Assembly (NCBI GenBank): GCA_011523825.1
Contig: WTFX01000002.1
Coordinates: 1-64,000 of the forward strand
Origin: Microthrixaceae bacterium
Lineage (GTDB): Bacteria > Actinomycetota > Acidimicrobiia > Acidimicrobiales > Poriferisodalaceae
Direction of reading: 5' to 3'
Length of the DNA: 64,000 nucleotides
Below, in pieces: positions 30,008 through 39,290 of this stretch; positions within the stretch are counted from its first letter, which is position 1, and each line of letters opens with the position of its first letter. Under the pieces are notes generated by a model. The model was not told where the DNA came from and searched no databases. It worked only from the letters and a program-made list of their open reading frames with translations. A program made the position numbers and the translations under genes.

Positions 30008-30949
30008 ATGGCACGGGTCCTGGTTGCCGAGACACTGGCCGACGCCGGACTGGACCTGCTGCGCGCAGCCGGTCACGATGTCGACATCCGCACGGGGTTG
30101 AGACCCGACGAGCTGTGTGACGCCATCTCCGGAGCGCAGGCCTTGGTCGTCCGCTCGGCCACGCAGGTTGATGCCGACCTGTTGGCGGCCGGAGACTCGC
30201 TCGTCGTGGTCGGGCGTGCCGGCGTCGGGCTCGACAACGTCGATGTGGCCGCTGCGACCGAGCGCGGCGTGCTGGTGTGCAACGCACCGTTCAGCAATGT
30301 GGTGTCCGCGGCGGAGATGACCGTGGCGCTCATGCTGACCCTGGCGCGCCATATTCCGCAGGCTCATCAGGCGCTCTCGGATGGCCGGTGGGAGCGCAGT
30401 CGCTGGGGCGGCATGGAGATCTACCGAAAGACTGTCGGGATCCTGGGTCTGGGCCGAGTCGGTCGCCTGGTGGCGCAGCGGATCGCCCCGTTCGATGTGG
30501 CGCTCATCGCCTACGACCCCTACGTGAGCGCGGAGTCAGCCCGCGCGGCAGGGGTCGACATGGTGCCGTTCGAGGAACTGCTGGCGCGGTCTGACATCAT
30601 CACACTCCACATGCCGCGGACTGCCGAGACGGCCGATCTGCTCGGCGCGGAGAACCTTGCCAGGTGCCGCCCGCATGCCCTGATCGTGAATACGGCCCGG
30701 GGCGGCATCCTCGACGAGGCGGCAGCAGCAGAGGCCCTCGAAGAAGGCCGGCTGGGCGGTGTAGCGGTGGACGTCTATGCGACCGAGCCCGCCACCGACT
30801 CCCCGTTGTTCGGCCGTCCCGATGTGGTCGCCACCCCGCACCTCGGCGCCAGCACTACCGAGGCACAAGACCGTGCCGGCACTCAGATCGCCGAGCAGGT
30901 CAACCTGGCGCTGGCCGGCGATCCCGTCCCCTACGCCGTCAACGTCTAG
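30008..30949 (+). CDS. serA: D-3-phosphoglycerate dehydrogenase, short form without regulatory domains
   Basis: A 313-residue NAD-dependent 2-hydroxyacid dehydrogenase, the first step of serine synthesis. The Rossmann motif is GILGLGRVGRLVAQR. The catalytic triad is R231 (NTARGG), E260 (ATEPA) and H278 (PHLGAST). The protein stops right after the substrate-domain return helix. The ASB and ACT regulatory domains that make actinobacterial SerA about 530 residues are absent, so serine feedback through ACT is not expected. Activity on another 2-hydroxyacid cannot be excluded, but serC lies next door. It follows the aminotransferase by 1 base. Confidence 0.85.
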   Translation: MARVLVAETLADAGLDLLRAAGHDVDIRTGLRPDELCDAISGAQALVVRSATQVDADLLAAGDSLVVVGRAGVGLDNVDVAAATERGVLVCNAPFSNVVSAAEMTVALMLTLARHIPQAHQALSDGRWERSRWGGMEIYRKTVGILGLGRVGRLVAQRIAPFDVALIAYDPYVSAESARAAGVDMVPFEELLARSDIITLHMPRTAETADLLGAENLARCRPHALIVNTARGGILDEAAAAEALEEGRLGGVAVDVYATEPATDSPLFGRPDVVATPHLGASTTEAQDRAGTQIAEQVNLALAGDPVPYAVNV

Positions 30950-31182
30950 CGCCGCCGCTTGTACCCCTTTGAGAGTTCCTTGGCGTAGAACGGCTCTGTG
31001 TTGGTGCTCGCACTGGTCGCAACCCGACTGGCGTGCATTGACTCTCGCATCTTTCGCGCGGCTGCCTTGCGAGGGTCGGGGGGCGAAGGCTGCTTCTTGG
31101 CGTGGCCGAGCGCGGCGAAGAAATGGCCGAAGTTCTTCAGTCCGCTGCCGATCTTCTTCAGCACCACACCCATTGCCTTCAT
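30946..31182 (-). CDS. Small basic protein of unknown function
   Basis: A 78-residue, lysine- and arginine-rich frame. It begins with an amphipathic stretch (VVLKKIGSGLKNFGHFFAALG), has a proline-rich middle and ends in YKRRR. I do not recognise it. An internal ATG at 31173 has AAGGA and AAGG upstream and may be the real start (75 residues). The frame fills the space between serA, whose end it overlaps by 4 bases, and the amidohydrolase gene. Codon use looks like that of its neighbours. It might be a real small cationic protein or a chance frame. Confidence 0.45.
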   Translation of the reverse strand: MKAMGVVLKKIGSGLKNFGHFFAALGHAKKQPSPPDPRKAAARKMRESMHASRVATSASTNTEPFYAKELSKGYKRRR

Positions 31183-31264
31183 TCCTTAGTGAGGCAGATC
31201 TCTTGAGACTCACCCTACTTCGCGCCGACCGCGCGGCACCTACGGCGCTGCGCCGGACCTGCGC

Positions 31265-32572
31265 TCAGCGCTGGGCAGCGACTGCGGCGGCGTCGGGGTG
31301 TCCCAGGTAGCGCTTGGGAATCTCGAAGCCGAAGATGCGGGCGGAGTTGAGCCCGAGGATCTTGGCCCGCTCGCCGTCGTCGAGGTGGCTCATTGTGCGC
31401 TCGATGGCCTGCGCGGAGTATGGCCACGAGCCCTCGTGGTGCGGAAAGTCGTTCGCCCACAGGAAGTTGTCGACGAGGCCGTGTTCGCGGGCAAGATCCA
31501 GTCCCGCGGGGTCTTCCTGGAAGCTGGCGAAGCCCTGGCGCTTGAAGTACTCACTCGGCAGCATCTCCAGCTTGGGCCGCACCCACATGTGGTGCTTGAG
31601 GTAGGCCTCGTCCATAGCGGTCAGCATCCACGGCACCCAGCCGATGCCGGCCTCTATGGAGCCGAACTGCAGCTTCGGGTGCCGCTCGGCGACGCCCGAG
31701 GCGCAGATGTTGACCAGCGGCTCCATGGTGGGCGCCAGCGAGTGCACGGCGTAGTTGATGACAGCGCCGCCCTGGCTGCGGGAGGTGCGTGGATCACGCC
31801 CGGTTGAGACGTGGAACGTGACCGGCAGCTCAACCTCGTCGATGCAATCCCACAGGGGCTCCATCTCGCGAAGGTTGTAGTTGAGGTCGTCCACGTCGGG
31901 CGGCCCGAAGACGGGTTTGGCAGGCAGGCTCAAACCTTTGAACCCGAGCGCTGCGCAGCGCTGGATCTCGGCGATCGCCTTGTCCAGCGCAGCGGGAGCG
32001 ATGCACGCCATCGGGGCCAGCCGGTCGTTGTAGTCGGCGAATTCTTCCCAGGCCCATTCGTTGTAGGCCCGGCACATTGCGTGACTGAAGTCGGCATCGG
32101 GCGTGGCCCAGATGGACAGTCCCTTGTTCGGAAACAGGATCTCGGCATCGCAGCCGTCCAGCGCCAGATCGGCCAGCCGGGCCTCGGGGCTGCGCCCGGA
32201 CTGGTTGCGCAGTTTCTCGTGACCTTCGAAAGGCTTGGTCCAGTTGAGCTTGGCCGGCCGGAAGCCCTCTGCTTTCTGGAAGAACTGCTCCTCGGTCGCA
32301 CCGCCGCCTCCACCCTGAGCGCCGTCGCCCTTGGCGCCCTTGCCATGAACGTCCATGGCCTTGGTGACGGCGATCGTCGGCAGCCGGTGGTGGTACGCAG
32401 GGTCGATGCGGTCGTAGAGGAACGTACTCGGCTCCTGCACATGCCCGTCCGCCGAGCACATGAAGAACTTGTCGTCGGCATCCGGACGTGCCGAGCGAAG
32501 CCACCCCTCGTTGCCCGGTGTCTCGGTCCGCCACACGTTGTTGACATCAGGTTCAGGGATCGTGATCGCCAT
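31265..32572 (-). CDS. Amidohydrolase family 2 metal-dependent hydrolase/decarboxylase
   Basis: A 435-residue TIM-barrel protein of the amidohydrolase-2 group (relatives of ACMS decarboxylase and LigY/5-carboxyvanillate decarboxylase). It begins AITIPEPDVNN. The first metal motif reads SADGHVQEP instead of the usual DxHxH form. A histidine is in LPVTFHVSTG, and the late motif is ANDFPHHEGSWPYS with the metal-ligand Asp. NKGLSIWATPDADF is typical of the large actinobacterial subgroup of unknown function. The ATG at 32572 is chosen. It is the last gene of an eight-gene minus-strand series after a peptide transporter, another amidohydrolase and a CobW gene, which suggests a role in breaking down an imported compound. 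Confidence 0.85.
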   Translation of the reverse strand: MAITIPEPDVNNVWRTETPGNEGWLRSARPDADDKFFMCSADGHVQEPSTFLYDRIDPAYHHRLPTIAVTKAMDVHGKGAKGDGAQGGGGGATEEQFFQKAEGFRPAKLNWTKPFEGHEKLRNQSGRSPEARLADLALDGCDAEILFPNKGLSIWATPDADFSHAMCRAYNEWAWEEFADYNDRLAPMACIAPAALDKAIAEIQRCAALGFKGLSLPAKPVFGPPDVDDLNYNLREMEPLWDCIDEVELPVTFHVSTGRDPRTSRSQGGAVINYAVHSLAPTMEPLVNICASGVAERHPKLQFGSIEAGIGWVPWMLTAMDEAYLKHHMWVRPKLEMLPSEYFKRQGFASFQEDPAGLDLAREHGLVDNFLWANDFPHHEGSWPYSAQAIERTMSHLDDGERAKILGLNSARIFGFEIPKRYLGHPDAAAVAAQR

Positions 32573-32678
32573 CGCATGTCTCCGGGACGGGAATTCGGGA
32601 GCGGATTCAGGCACCGTCGGCCGTGTGCCACCACGAGTCTGGCACGCAACCGCCGCCGCTCACCCGGCGACGAGGACT

Positions 32679-33674
32679 TCAGCCGCGTCTCACCAGTCGT
32701 TCACTGAGCCAGTCAGAGGGCAGGGAACCCTTGTAGGCGATGACGCTGACTGCCCACTGGCGCGGCGACTCGTCGGAGCCCGGCGCCAGCGGGGTTATCG
32801 AAGCGCGGGCTCCGACTGCTTCGATCAAGTAGGCAGTTGTATCGGCTGCCTCTGTGCCGCGGGCGTCGCCAGCGGCAGCGGGTGGCGCCGCCTGCACCAA
32901 ACCCTTGAGCCGGGCGACATTCTCGGGCAGGTCGGCAAGCAACGCCTCGATGACTGGCATAGGCACTGGTGCGTCAAGGACGACGGTCTGCGACTCGAAG
33001 AGATCCTCCGCAGCCGGCAGTGAGCGAGCGGCGTTTGGATCGGGTGCCGATCTATCGAGCGTGTTGACCGCATCACCTTCGGGCTGGGGGCCGAACAGCA
33101 CCTCGACAGGTACCGCAGCGCGGCTCGCACGCACCATCGCAGCCGTGCTGGCGATGCCGGTCAGCCAGTTGCACAGCGCATCGGCAGCATCGGCGTCGCT
33201 CAGCAGGTCGATCTTGTTGACGACGAGCAGGTCTGCCGCTGCGAGTTGCATTCGCACGGTGTCGGCCACCCAGCGGTCGCTGGCCTGGCGCCGCACCTGC
33301 TCGGCATCGGCCAGCACGACCACTGCGTCGAGCCGCAGACCGGGGGTGTGGCCATACGCCGCGATCTGGGCGGGGTCGGCCACGCCGCTCGCCTCGATGA
33401 GCAGCCGCTCGGGCGGCACCTCGGCGGACCGGACAGTGTTCAGTGCCACAGCAAAGCCATCGGCCAAGGTGCAGCAGATGCAGCCGTTGGCGAGCGTCAG
33501 CTTGTCGCCCTCCGCAGCGGCGATGAGATCCTCGTCGATGGAGATCTCGCCGAAGTCGTTGACGATCACTGCGACGCGTTCGTCCGAGGAACGCAGCACA
33601 TGGTTCACGAGCGTGGTCTTGCCGGCGCCGAGATAGCCGCCGATGACGGTCACGGGAAGGCGTTGAGCGCTCAC
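32679..33674 (-). CDS. CobW/COG0523-type GTP-dependent metallochaperone
   Basis: A 331-residue G3E GTPase. It has Walker A GGYLGAGKTTLVNHVL, the family metal motif ANGCICCTLADG (CxCC), EASGVADP in the switch region, and the guanine-binding NKID. A CobW C-terminal domain follows (VARLKGLVQA and RQWAVSVIAYKG). These proteins carry zinc, cobalt or iron to client metalloenzymes. The GTG at 33674 overlaps the stop of the upstream amidohydrolase by 4 bases (GTGA), so the two proteins are made together. That makes the amidohydrolases the natural clients. No histidine-rich metal-binding stretch is seen. Confidence 0.9.
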   Translation of the reverse strand: MSAQRLPVTVIGGYLGAGKTTLVNHVLRSSDERVAVIVNDFGEISIDEDLIAAAEGDKLTLANGCICCTLADGFAVALNTVRSAEVPPERLLIEASGVADPAQIAAYGHTPGLRLDAVVVLADAEQVRRQASDRWVADTVRMQLAAADLLVVNKIDLLSDADAADALCNWLTGIASTAAMVRASRAAVPVEVLFGPQPEGDAVNTLDRSAPDPNAARSLPAAEDLFESQTVVLDAPVPMPVIEALLADLPENVARLKGLVQAAPPAAAGDARGTEAADTTAYLIEAVGARASITPLAPGSDESPRQWAVSVIAYKGSLPSDWLSERLVRRG

Positions 33675-35371
33675 ACGTCGCTGATCTCGGCGGGCTGGGG
33701 CACGCCGCCGAGCACCGTGCCCCACACACCGATGTCCCGCAATGCCATCGGATCGACCTCGAGAGGATCGTCGTCGAGCACGGCGAAGTCGGCCAGCTTG
33801 CCGGCTTCGATGCTGCCGATGTCACCGTCCAGCTTGAGCTGCCGGGCTGCCTCGATCGTGATCGCTCGCAGTGCGTCCGCCACGCCGATGCGCTCGTCAG
33901 GCCCCAGCACGCGGCCGGACGCTGTCACCCGGTTCACCGCGCACCAGGCCGTGTGCAGGTGACCGAGCGGTGTGATGGGCGAATCGGAGTGGACTGAGAA
34001 GCTGACGCCGCTGTCCAGGGCGGTGCGGCACGCATCCATGCGGGCGGCGCGTTCGGGCCCCACGGTCACATCCCGGTGCTGGTCGCCCCAGTAGTAGATG
34101 TGGTTCGAGAAGATGTTGGCGCACATGCCGAGCGCTGCCATGCGGCGGTACTGGTCGGGCGTGGTGAGCTGGCAGTGCTGCACGGTGTGGCGGTGGTCCC
34201 AACGGGGATGGCGCTCGAGCACCTGCTCGACGGCGTCGACGAACACCTCGGTGGCCTCATCCCCGTTGCAGTGGCAATGCACCGTCAGTCCGGCTCGGTG
34301 ATACGGCTCGACGAGATCCGCCATCTGGTCGGGTGCCGTCAGCCACATGCCGTTGCCGATGTGCCCGGGCGGCGGTTTGTAGTAGTGCGGCCAGCTGATG
34401 CGGGCAGTGAAGCCCTGGATCGAGCCGTCCAGGATCAGCTTGACGATGCCGAAGCGAAGCTTGTCGGTCTGCTCGTTCTTCAACTGCACGCACAGCTCGG
34501 CGAGTTCGGCCGGGTCGGCTGTGGCCCCGAACAGGTTCGACATTGCCACCATCACCCGCGCCGGATAGGCCGGATCGCTGGTCACCTTCTTCCAGCTGCC
34601 GAGTTGTTCAGGGTCCCAGAGCTGCGTGGTGCCCAGGTCGGTCAGCAGGGTGTGCCCCGCATTACGCGCCTCGTTCGCATAGCGCCAGCGGGCTTGCTCG
34701 GTGCGGTTGGCGTTCATCATGTCGATGAACGCATCGGCGGCGAGCATCATGCCCGCAGGCTCGTGCAGCTCGCCGTTGGGCAGGCCGTCGCCGCCTCGGG
34801 CCACGCCGGGACTGGTCGCCGTCTCGTCGATGCCGCAGCGCTCCATGAGCGCCGTGTTGATGGTGGCGAGATGCCCGCTGGCATGCAGCACGAGGGTGGG
34901 CCGATCGCCGGTCACCGTGTCGAGATGGCGTGCCACCAGACGCTCGCCCGGGAAGTAGATCGGATCGAGACCCCAGGCCAGCAGCGTCTGGGAATCGTCG
35001 GTCATGTCCGCTGCGGCCTTGCCGAGACGCTCGAGGACATCGTCGATCGACGTGCAGCCGGGCCACAGCTGCCCCTGCGGATCACGCCGGTCGAAGTAGC
35101 CGACGTAGGTGGAGTTCCACAGGCCCCCCGACATCACGTGGCAGTGGGCTTCGATGAACCCCGGCATGAGCACGTGCTCGGCAAAGCGCCTGTCGACGCG
35201 GTGATCGCCCCATGACGCCAGCTCGTCGGTGCTGCCGACACCCAGGATGCGATCACCCGAAACTGCGACGGCATCGCCGAAGGGGAACGCGGGGTTGATG
35301 GTGATGACCCGGCGCGCCGGGTAGATCACAAAGGGCTCGTCGTTGGTGCTGCCTGCTGTCTGCGGTTCCAT
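33671..35371 (-). CDS. Amidohydrolase family 3 protein (YtcJ-like)
   Basis: A 566-residue protein of the amidohydrolase superfamily with the YtcJ/NfdA-type core. The N-terminal beta sandwich is followed by the first metal motif MPGFIEAHCHVMSGG. Later come KLILDGSIQGFTA, TVHCHCNGDEATE, HTVQHCQL and the metal Asp in SVHSDSPITPLG, and the C-terminal sandwich strand has GKLADFAVLDDDPL. NfdA-like members hydrolyse N-substituted formamides, but substrate ranges are wide. It starts 29 bases after oppF and overlaps the CobW gene start. No signal peptide is seen, so it is cytosolic and would act on imported amides or peptides. Confidence 0.88.
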   Translation of the reverse strand: MEPQTAGSTNDEPFVIYPARRVITINPAFPFGDAVAVSGDRILGVGSTDELASWGDHRVDRRFAEHVLMPGFIEAHCHVMSGGLWNSTYVGYFDRRDPQGQLWPGCTSIDDVLERLGKAAADMTDDSQTLLAWGLDPIYFPGERLVARHLDTVTGDRPTLVLHASGHLATINTALMERCGIDETATSPGVARGGDGLPNGELHEPAGMMLAADAFIDMMNANRTEQARWRYANEARNAGHTLLTDLGTTQLWDPEQLGSWKKVTSDPAYPARVMVAMSNLFGATADPAELAELCVQLKNEQTDKLRFGIVKLILDGSIQGFTARISWPHYYKPPPGHIGNGMWLTAPDQMADLVEPYHRAGLTVHCHCNGDEATEVFVDAVEQVLERHPRWDHRHTVQHCQLTTPDQYRRMAALGMCANIFSNHIYYWGDQHRDVTVGPERAARMDACRTALDSGVSFSVHSDSPITPLGHLHTAWCAVNRVTASGRVLGPDERIGVADALRAITIEAARQLKLDGDIGSIEAGKLADFAVLDDDPLEVDPMALRDIGVWGTVLGGVPQPAEISDV

Positions 35372-35400
35372 CAGTCGTGCTCCTGTTGCGCCACGCTGGG

Positions 35401-36327
35401 CTAGTCGCCCGTGGCTTGCGCCACGAGGTGACCCGGCTCCACCTCGACCAGCGTCACCGGCTCGGGGGCGGTGCCGGCTTCGAAGACCGGGCTCGGCACC
35501 TCATCGGTCTGCACTGAGCGGTCAGTCCTGCGACGCCCCGGATCGGCGATCGGCACCGCGTCGAGCAGCCGCTTGGTGTAATCGTGCATGGGGTTCTCGA
35601 AGATTGCGCGACGCGAACCCAACTCGACGATCTGGCCGAGGTACATCACGCCGACCCGGTGCGCGATCCGCTCCACGACGGCGAGGTCGTGGCTGATGAA
35701 CAGGTACGACAGGCCCATCTCGTCCTGCAGGTCCATCATCAGGTTGATGACCTGCGCCTGGATCGAGACATCCAGCGCCGAGACCGCCTCGTCGGCGATC
35801 ACCAATTCCGGCCGCAGCGCCAAGGCCCGGGCGATGCAGATGCGCTGCCGCTGACCCCCGGAGAACTGGTGCGGGTATTGCCTCATGTCGTCGGGCGACA
35901 TGCCGACCCGTCGCAGCAGGTCGGCGACAACGTCATTGATCTCGCGCTTGGGCACGGCTCGATGGATCTCGAGCGGCTCCGCAATCGCCTTGCCCACGGT
36001 GCGGCGGGGATCCAGACTGGCAAAGGGATCCTGGAAGACGATCTGCGCCTTGCGCCGGTGAGGCCGCAGCGCACGGGGCCCGAGGCTCGTGATGTCGGCG
36101 CCGTCGAGCCGGATGGTGCCGCTGGTCGGATTCAGCAGGCGGATGATCAGGTACGCCAGCGTCGACTTGCCGCAGCCGCTCTCGCCCACCACAGCCAGCG
36201 TTTCCCCCCGACCGATGTGCAGGTTGACCTGTTCCACGGCGTGAACGCGCGCGCCATGGCTGGCTGGGAAATGCTTGGTGAGCGCCTCGACCTCGACAAT
36301 CGGTGCCGCGGCATCGTGCTGCGTCAC
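35401..36327 (-). CDS. Oligopeptide/dipeptide ABC transporter ATP-binding protein (OppF-like)
   Basis: A 308-residue ABC ATPase with Walker [11 protein letters not shown], the signature [15 protein letters not shown], Walker [16 protein letters not shown], and the C-terminal oligopeptide-family extension ([19 protein letters not shown]). It pairs with the OppD-like ATPase, whose stop its ATG overlaps by 4 bases. It provides half of the energy-coupling dimer for the OppB/OppC permease. Confidence 0.93.
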   Translation of the reverse strand: MTQHDAAAPIVEVEALTKHFPASHGARVHAVEQVNLHIGRGETLAVVGESGCGKSTLAYLIIRLLNPTSGTIRLDGADITSLGPRALRPHRRKAQIVFQDPFASLDPRRTVGKAIAEPLEIHRAVPKREINDVVADLLRRVGMSPDDMRQYPHQFSGGQRQRICIARALALRPELVIADEAVSALDVSIQAQVINLMMDLQDEMGLSYLFISHDLAVVERIAHRVGVMYLGQIVELGSRRAIFENPMHDYTKRLLDAVPIADPGRRRTDRSVQTDEVPSPVFEAGTAPEPVTLVEVEPGHLVAQATGD

Positions 36328-37313
36328 GATTCCGAGCCCCCGCCGCTGTCAGTCCCCGAGGCGGCGGCCGCTGCGAGCGCATCGGGGTCGATCAGGTCGA
36401 AGCGCTGCGGGGCCGCGATGCCGGCCATCGAGCCGAGGCGTGGCACGGCCGCCAGCAGCGACTGCGTATACGGCTCGCTCGGCCGATCGAAGATGTCCGA
36501 GACATGGCCGCGCTCGACCAATCGCGACTGCTGCATCACCACCACCTCATCGGCGACTTCGGCAACGACACCCATGTCGTGGGTGATGATCAGCACGGCT
36601 GCGCCCGTCTCGCGCTGCATCTCGGCGATGAGGGCGAGGATCTGTGCCTGGATCGTCACGTCAAGCGCCGTGGTGGGCTCATCCGCGATCAGGATCGCCG
36701 GGTCGCAGGCAAGCGCCATGGCGATCATCACCCGCTGACGCATCCCGCCCGACATCTCGTGGGGGTACTGGTCGATCCGGCGCGCAGCATCGGGGATGCG
36801 CACCCGGTTCAGCATCTCCAAGGTGCGCTCGCGAGCCTCGCGGCGATTCATGCCCAGGTGCAGGCGCAACGCCTCGCCGATCTGGCTGCCGACGGTGTAC
36901 ACCGGGTTGAGGCTGGTGAGCGGCTCTTGGAAGATCATCGAGATGCGATCGCCCCGGATCGATCGCATCTGCGGTTCGGGCAGCTGCAGCAAGTCGTCGA
37001 CGCTGCCGTCGTCATGGCGGAACAGCACCTCGCCGCTGCGGATCTCCGCCCGGGTGCCGATCTCGATGAGCCGCATGATCGACAGCGCCGTGACCGACTT
37101 GCCCGACCCCGATTCGCCCACCACCGCCAAGGTGGCACCGTCGTGCAAGTCGAACGACACGTCGCTGACAGCAACGAAATCGTCGAAGCCGACGGTCAGC
37201 CCCTGTACACGCAGCCTCGGCGCCGCGCTGTTCCCGTCGGTCGCGGCTGCCGCGCTGTTCTCGCCTCCTGCGTCGGCCGTGTCGTTTGCACCTCCTGCGT
37301 CGGTCGTGCTCAT
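36324..37313 (-). CDS. Oligopeptide/dipeptide ABC transporter ATP-binding protein (OppD-like)
   Basis: A 329-residue ABC ATPase with Walker [13 protein letters not shown], signature [15 protein letters not shown], Walker [16 protein letters not shown], and the peptide-family C terminus ([16 protein letters not shown]). It starts 3 bases after oppC and overlaps oppF. The N-terminal 25 residues are an Asp/Ala/Gly-rich tail with a short repeat ([16 protein letters not shown]) before the conserved domain. Confidence 0.93.
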   Translation of the reverse strand: MSTTDAGGANDTADAGGENSAAAATDGNSAAPRLRVQGLTVGFDDFVAVSDVSFDLHDGATLAVVGESGSGKSVTALSIMRLIEIGTRAEIRSGEVLFRHDDGSVDDLLQLPEPQMRSIRGDRISMIFQEPLTSLNPVYTVGSQIGEALRLHLGMNRREARERTLEMLNRVRIPDAARRIDQYPHEMSGGMRQRVMIAMALACDPAILIADEPTTALDVTIQAQILALIAEMQRETGAAVLIITHDMGVVAEVADEVVVMQQSRLVERGHVSDIFDRPSEPYTQSLLAAVPRLGSMAGIAAPQRFDLIDPDALAAAAASGTDSGGGSES

Positions 37314-37316
37314 CGA

Positions 37317-38246
37317 TCAGCGTCCCCGCAGCTTGGGGTTGTAGGCATCCTGCAGCCCATCGCCGATGAGGCTGAAGCTCAGCACGGTGAAGAAGATCGC
37401 CAGACCGGGGAAGGTCACCGACCACCACGCAGTCAGGAAGTTTCCCCGGTTCAGCCCGATCATCAGGCCCCAACTGGTGGTGTTGGGATCACCGAGGCCC
37501 AGGAACGCCAGCCCCGCCTCGAACAGGATCGCCGTGCCCATGATGAGCGTGGCCGACACGATCAGCGGCGGCAGCGCATTCGGGAACACCACCTTGCGAA
37601 TGATGCGCCAGTCCGTGGCTCCCACCGCTCGGGCAGCCCGCACGAACTCCAGGTTCTTCAGCCTCAGGAACTCTGCACGGGTGATGCGAGCGATCCCCGG
37701 CCACGCCACCACGCCGATGGCGAACGAGATCGTGAACATCGACGGCTCGAACAGGGCCACCAGCACCATCGCGAACAGCAGAGCAGGCAGCACCTGGAAG
37801 AACTCGGTGAAGCGCATGAGGGCGCTGTCGAGCCAGCCGCCGTAGTAGCCGGCGAGCGCGCCGATGCTGATGCCGATCACGAGCACCATCGCGGCCGCCA
37901 TGGCAGCAACCGTCAGGCTTGTCGTGCCGCCGCCGATCACGCCGGCCAGCACGTCGCGCCCCAGATAGTCGGTTCCCAGGCGGGCCTCTTCCAGCTCTCC
38001 TGGACCAGTGAGCGGGATCGCGACGATGTCCTTGGGGTCGTTGTCGTAGATCCGCGGGCCGGCGACGGTCATGAAGACGATCCCGATGAGCATCACCACG
38101 CCTGCCACGGCGGCCTTGTTGCGCACGAAGAGCCGCAGAGTCTCCCGGCCTGGGCGCCCCGATCCGCCTTCGCCACTGGCCCCCAGACCGGGGGTGACCC
38201 CCAGATCGGCGGCAGCCACCTCACTACGTCCCATGGCGTCAGACAT
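37317..38246 (-). CDS. Oligopeptide/dipeptide ABC transporter permease (OppC-like)
   Basis: A 309-residue inner-membrane permease of the BPD_transp_1 type, with an N-terminal cytosolic segment, a first helix (KAAVAGVVMLIGIVFM), a periplasmic loop with GTDYLGRDVLAGVI, and about five more helices. The ATPase-docking EAA loop is visible at RAARAVGATDWRIIRKVVFPNALP. It ends with GDGLQDAYNPKLRGR, which is diagnostic for OppC/DppC. Its start overlaps the end of oppB by 8 bases. Confidence 0.93.
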   Translation of the reverse strand: MSDAMGRSEVAAADLGVTPGLGASGEGGSGRPGRETLRLFVRNKAAVAGVVMLIGIVFMTVAGPRIYDNDPKDIVAIPLTGPGELEEARLGTDYLGRDVLAGVIGGGTTSLTVAAMAAAMVLVIGISIGALAGYYGGWLDSALMRFTEFFQVLPALLFAMVLVALFEPSMFTISFAIGVVAWPGIARITRAEFLRLKNLEFVRAARAVGATDWRIIRKVVFPNALPPLIVSATLIMGTAILFEAGLAFLGLGDPNTTSWGLMIGLNRGNFLTAWWSVTFPGLAIFFTVLSFSLIGDGLQDAYNPKLRGR

Positions 38247-39222
38247 TGGAGCGCTCCCGCAGGCGGATGCGGGGGTCGATGATCGTGTACAGCAGGTCGG
38301 TCAGCAGGTTCGCCACGATCACCATGACTGACGACACCAGCAGCACGCCGAGCAGCACCGAGGTATCCCGGCGCAGGATCGAGTCGAAAGCCAGCCTTCC
38401 CAGCCCCGGCCAGTTGAAGACGGTCTCGACCAGCAACGCGCCCGACAGCAGTGCCCCGAACTGCAGGCCGATCACCGTGACAACCGGGATGACGGCGTTG
38501 CGCAGCGCGTGCTTGTACACCACCCGGCGCTCGCCCAGTCCCTTCGCCCGGGCGGTACGCACGTAGTCGGATTCGAGCACCTCCAGCATGGAGGCCCGAG
38601 ACAACCGGCTGTACTGCGCCAGGTAGATAAGCCCGAGCGTGAGTGCGGGCAGCACGAGGTGCTCGCCCACGTCGAGCACATTCGCGAGCGCTCCCTCGCC
38701 GTAGTTCACGTCATGCCAGCCCTGTATCGGCAACAGCTCCCACGTTGACGCGAACAGGATCACCAGCATGATCCCAGTCCAGAACACCGGCATCGAGAAG
38801 CCCACGAGCGCCAGCACGGTTGCGCCGTGACTGAGCGGACTCTCGGGACGGCGCGCAGTAGCGACGCCCACCATGGTCCCGGCTGCCACGGCGAACGCCA
38901 GCGCCGTTCCGACCAGCAGCACCGTGGGCCAGAGGCGCTCGATGATGAGCGACGTCACCGACCGGTTGAAGAAGAACGAGTCGCCCAGATCGCCCGTGGC
39001 GACCCTGCCGACATAGGACAGCAGCTGCACGATGACCGGACGGTCCAGGCCGTACTGGGCCCGGATCTCCTCGAGCAGCTCGGGGTCGCCGGCGCCGCTC
39101 TCGCCCACGATCACCGTGGCCGGATCGCCGGGCGTGATGTGGATCAGCAAGAAGTTGAGGCACATCACTGCCAGGATCAGCCCGAGTGCTTGGGCGATCC
39201 TGGCAGCGATGGACCTCAGCAT
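38239..39222 (-). CDS. Oligopeptide/dipeptide ABC transporter permease (OppB-like)
   Basis: A 327-residue permease with the OppB/DppB features: an N-terminal helix with IAQALGLILAVMCLNFLLIHITPGDPA, six helices, the EAA loop (YVRTARAKGLGERRVVYKHALRNAVIPV), and a C-terminal DLLYTIIDPRIRL. It forms the channel with OppC. It lies 68 bases downstream of the binding-protein gene, and a minus-strand operon runs from the binding protein through oppB, C, D and F to the amidohydrolases. Confidence 0.93.
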   Translation of the reverse strand: MLRSIAARIAQALGLILAVMCLNFLLIHITPGDPATVIVGESGAGDPELLEEIRAQYGLDRPVIVQLLSYVGRVATGDLGDSFFFNRSVTSLIIERLWPTVLLVGTALAFAVAAGTMVGVATARRPESPLSHGATVLALVGFSMPVFWTGIMLVILFASTWELLPIQGWHDVNYGEGALANVLDVGEHLVLPALTLGLIYLAQYSRLSRASMLEVLESDYVRTARAKGLGERRVVYKHALRNAVIPVVTVIGLQFGALLSGALLVETVFNWPGLGRLAFDSILRRDTSVLLGVLLVSSVMVIVANLLTDLLYTIIDPRIRLRERSNV

Positions 39223-39290
39223 GCTCCGTCCTTGTTGAGCGCTGGTCCGGCGGTCACGTCAGCGTTAGCCGGAACGGGGCTCAGTCCTGG

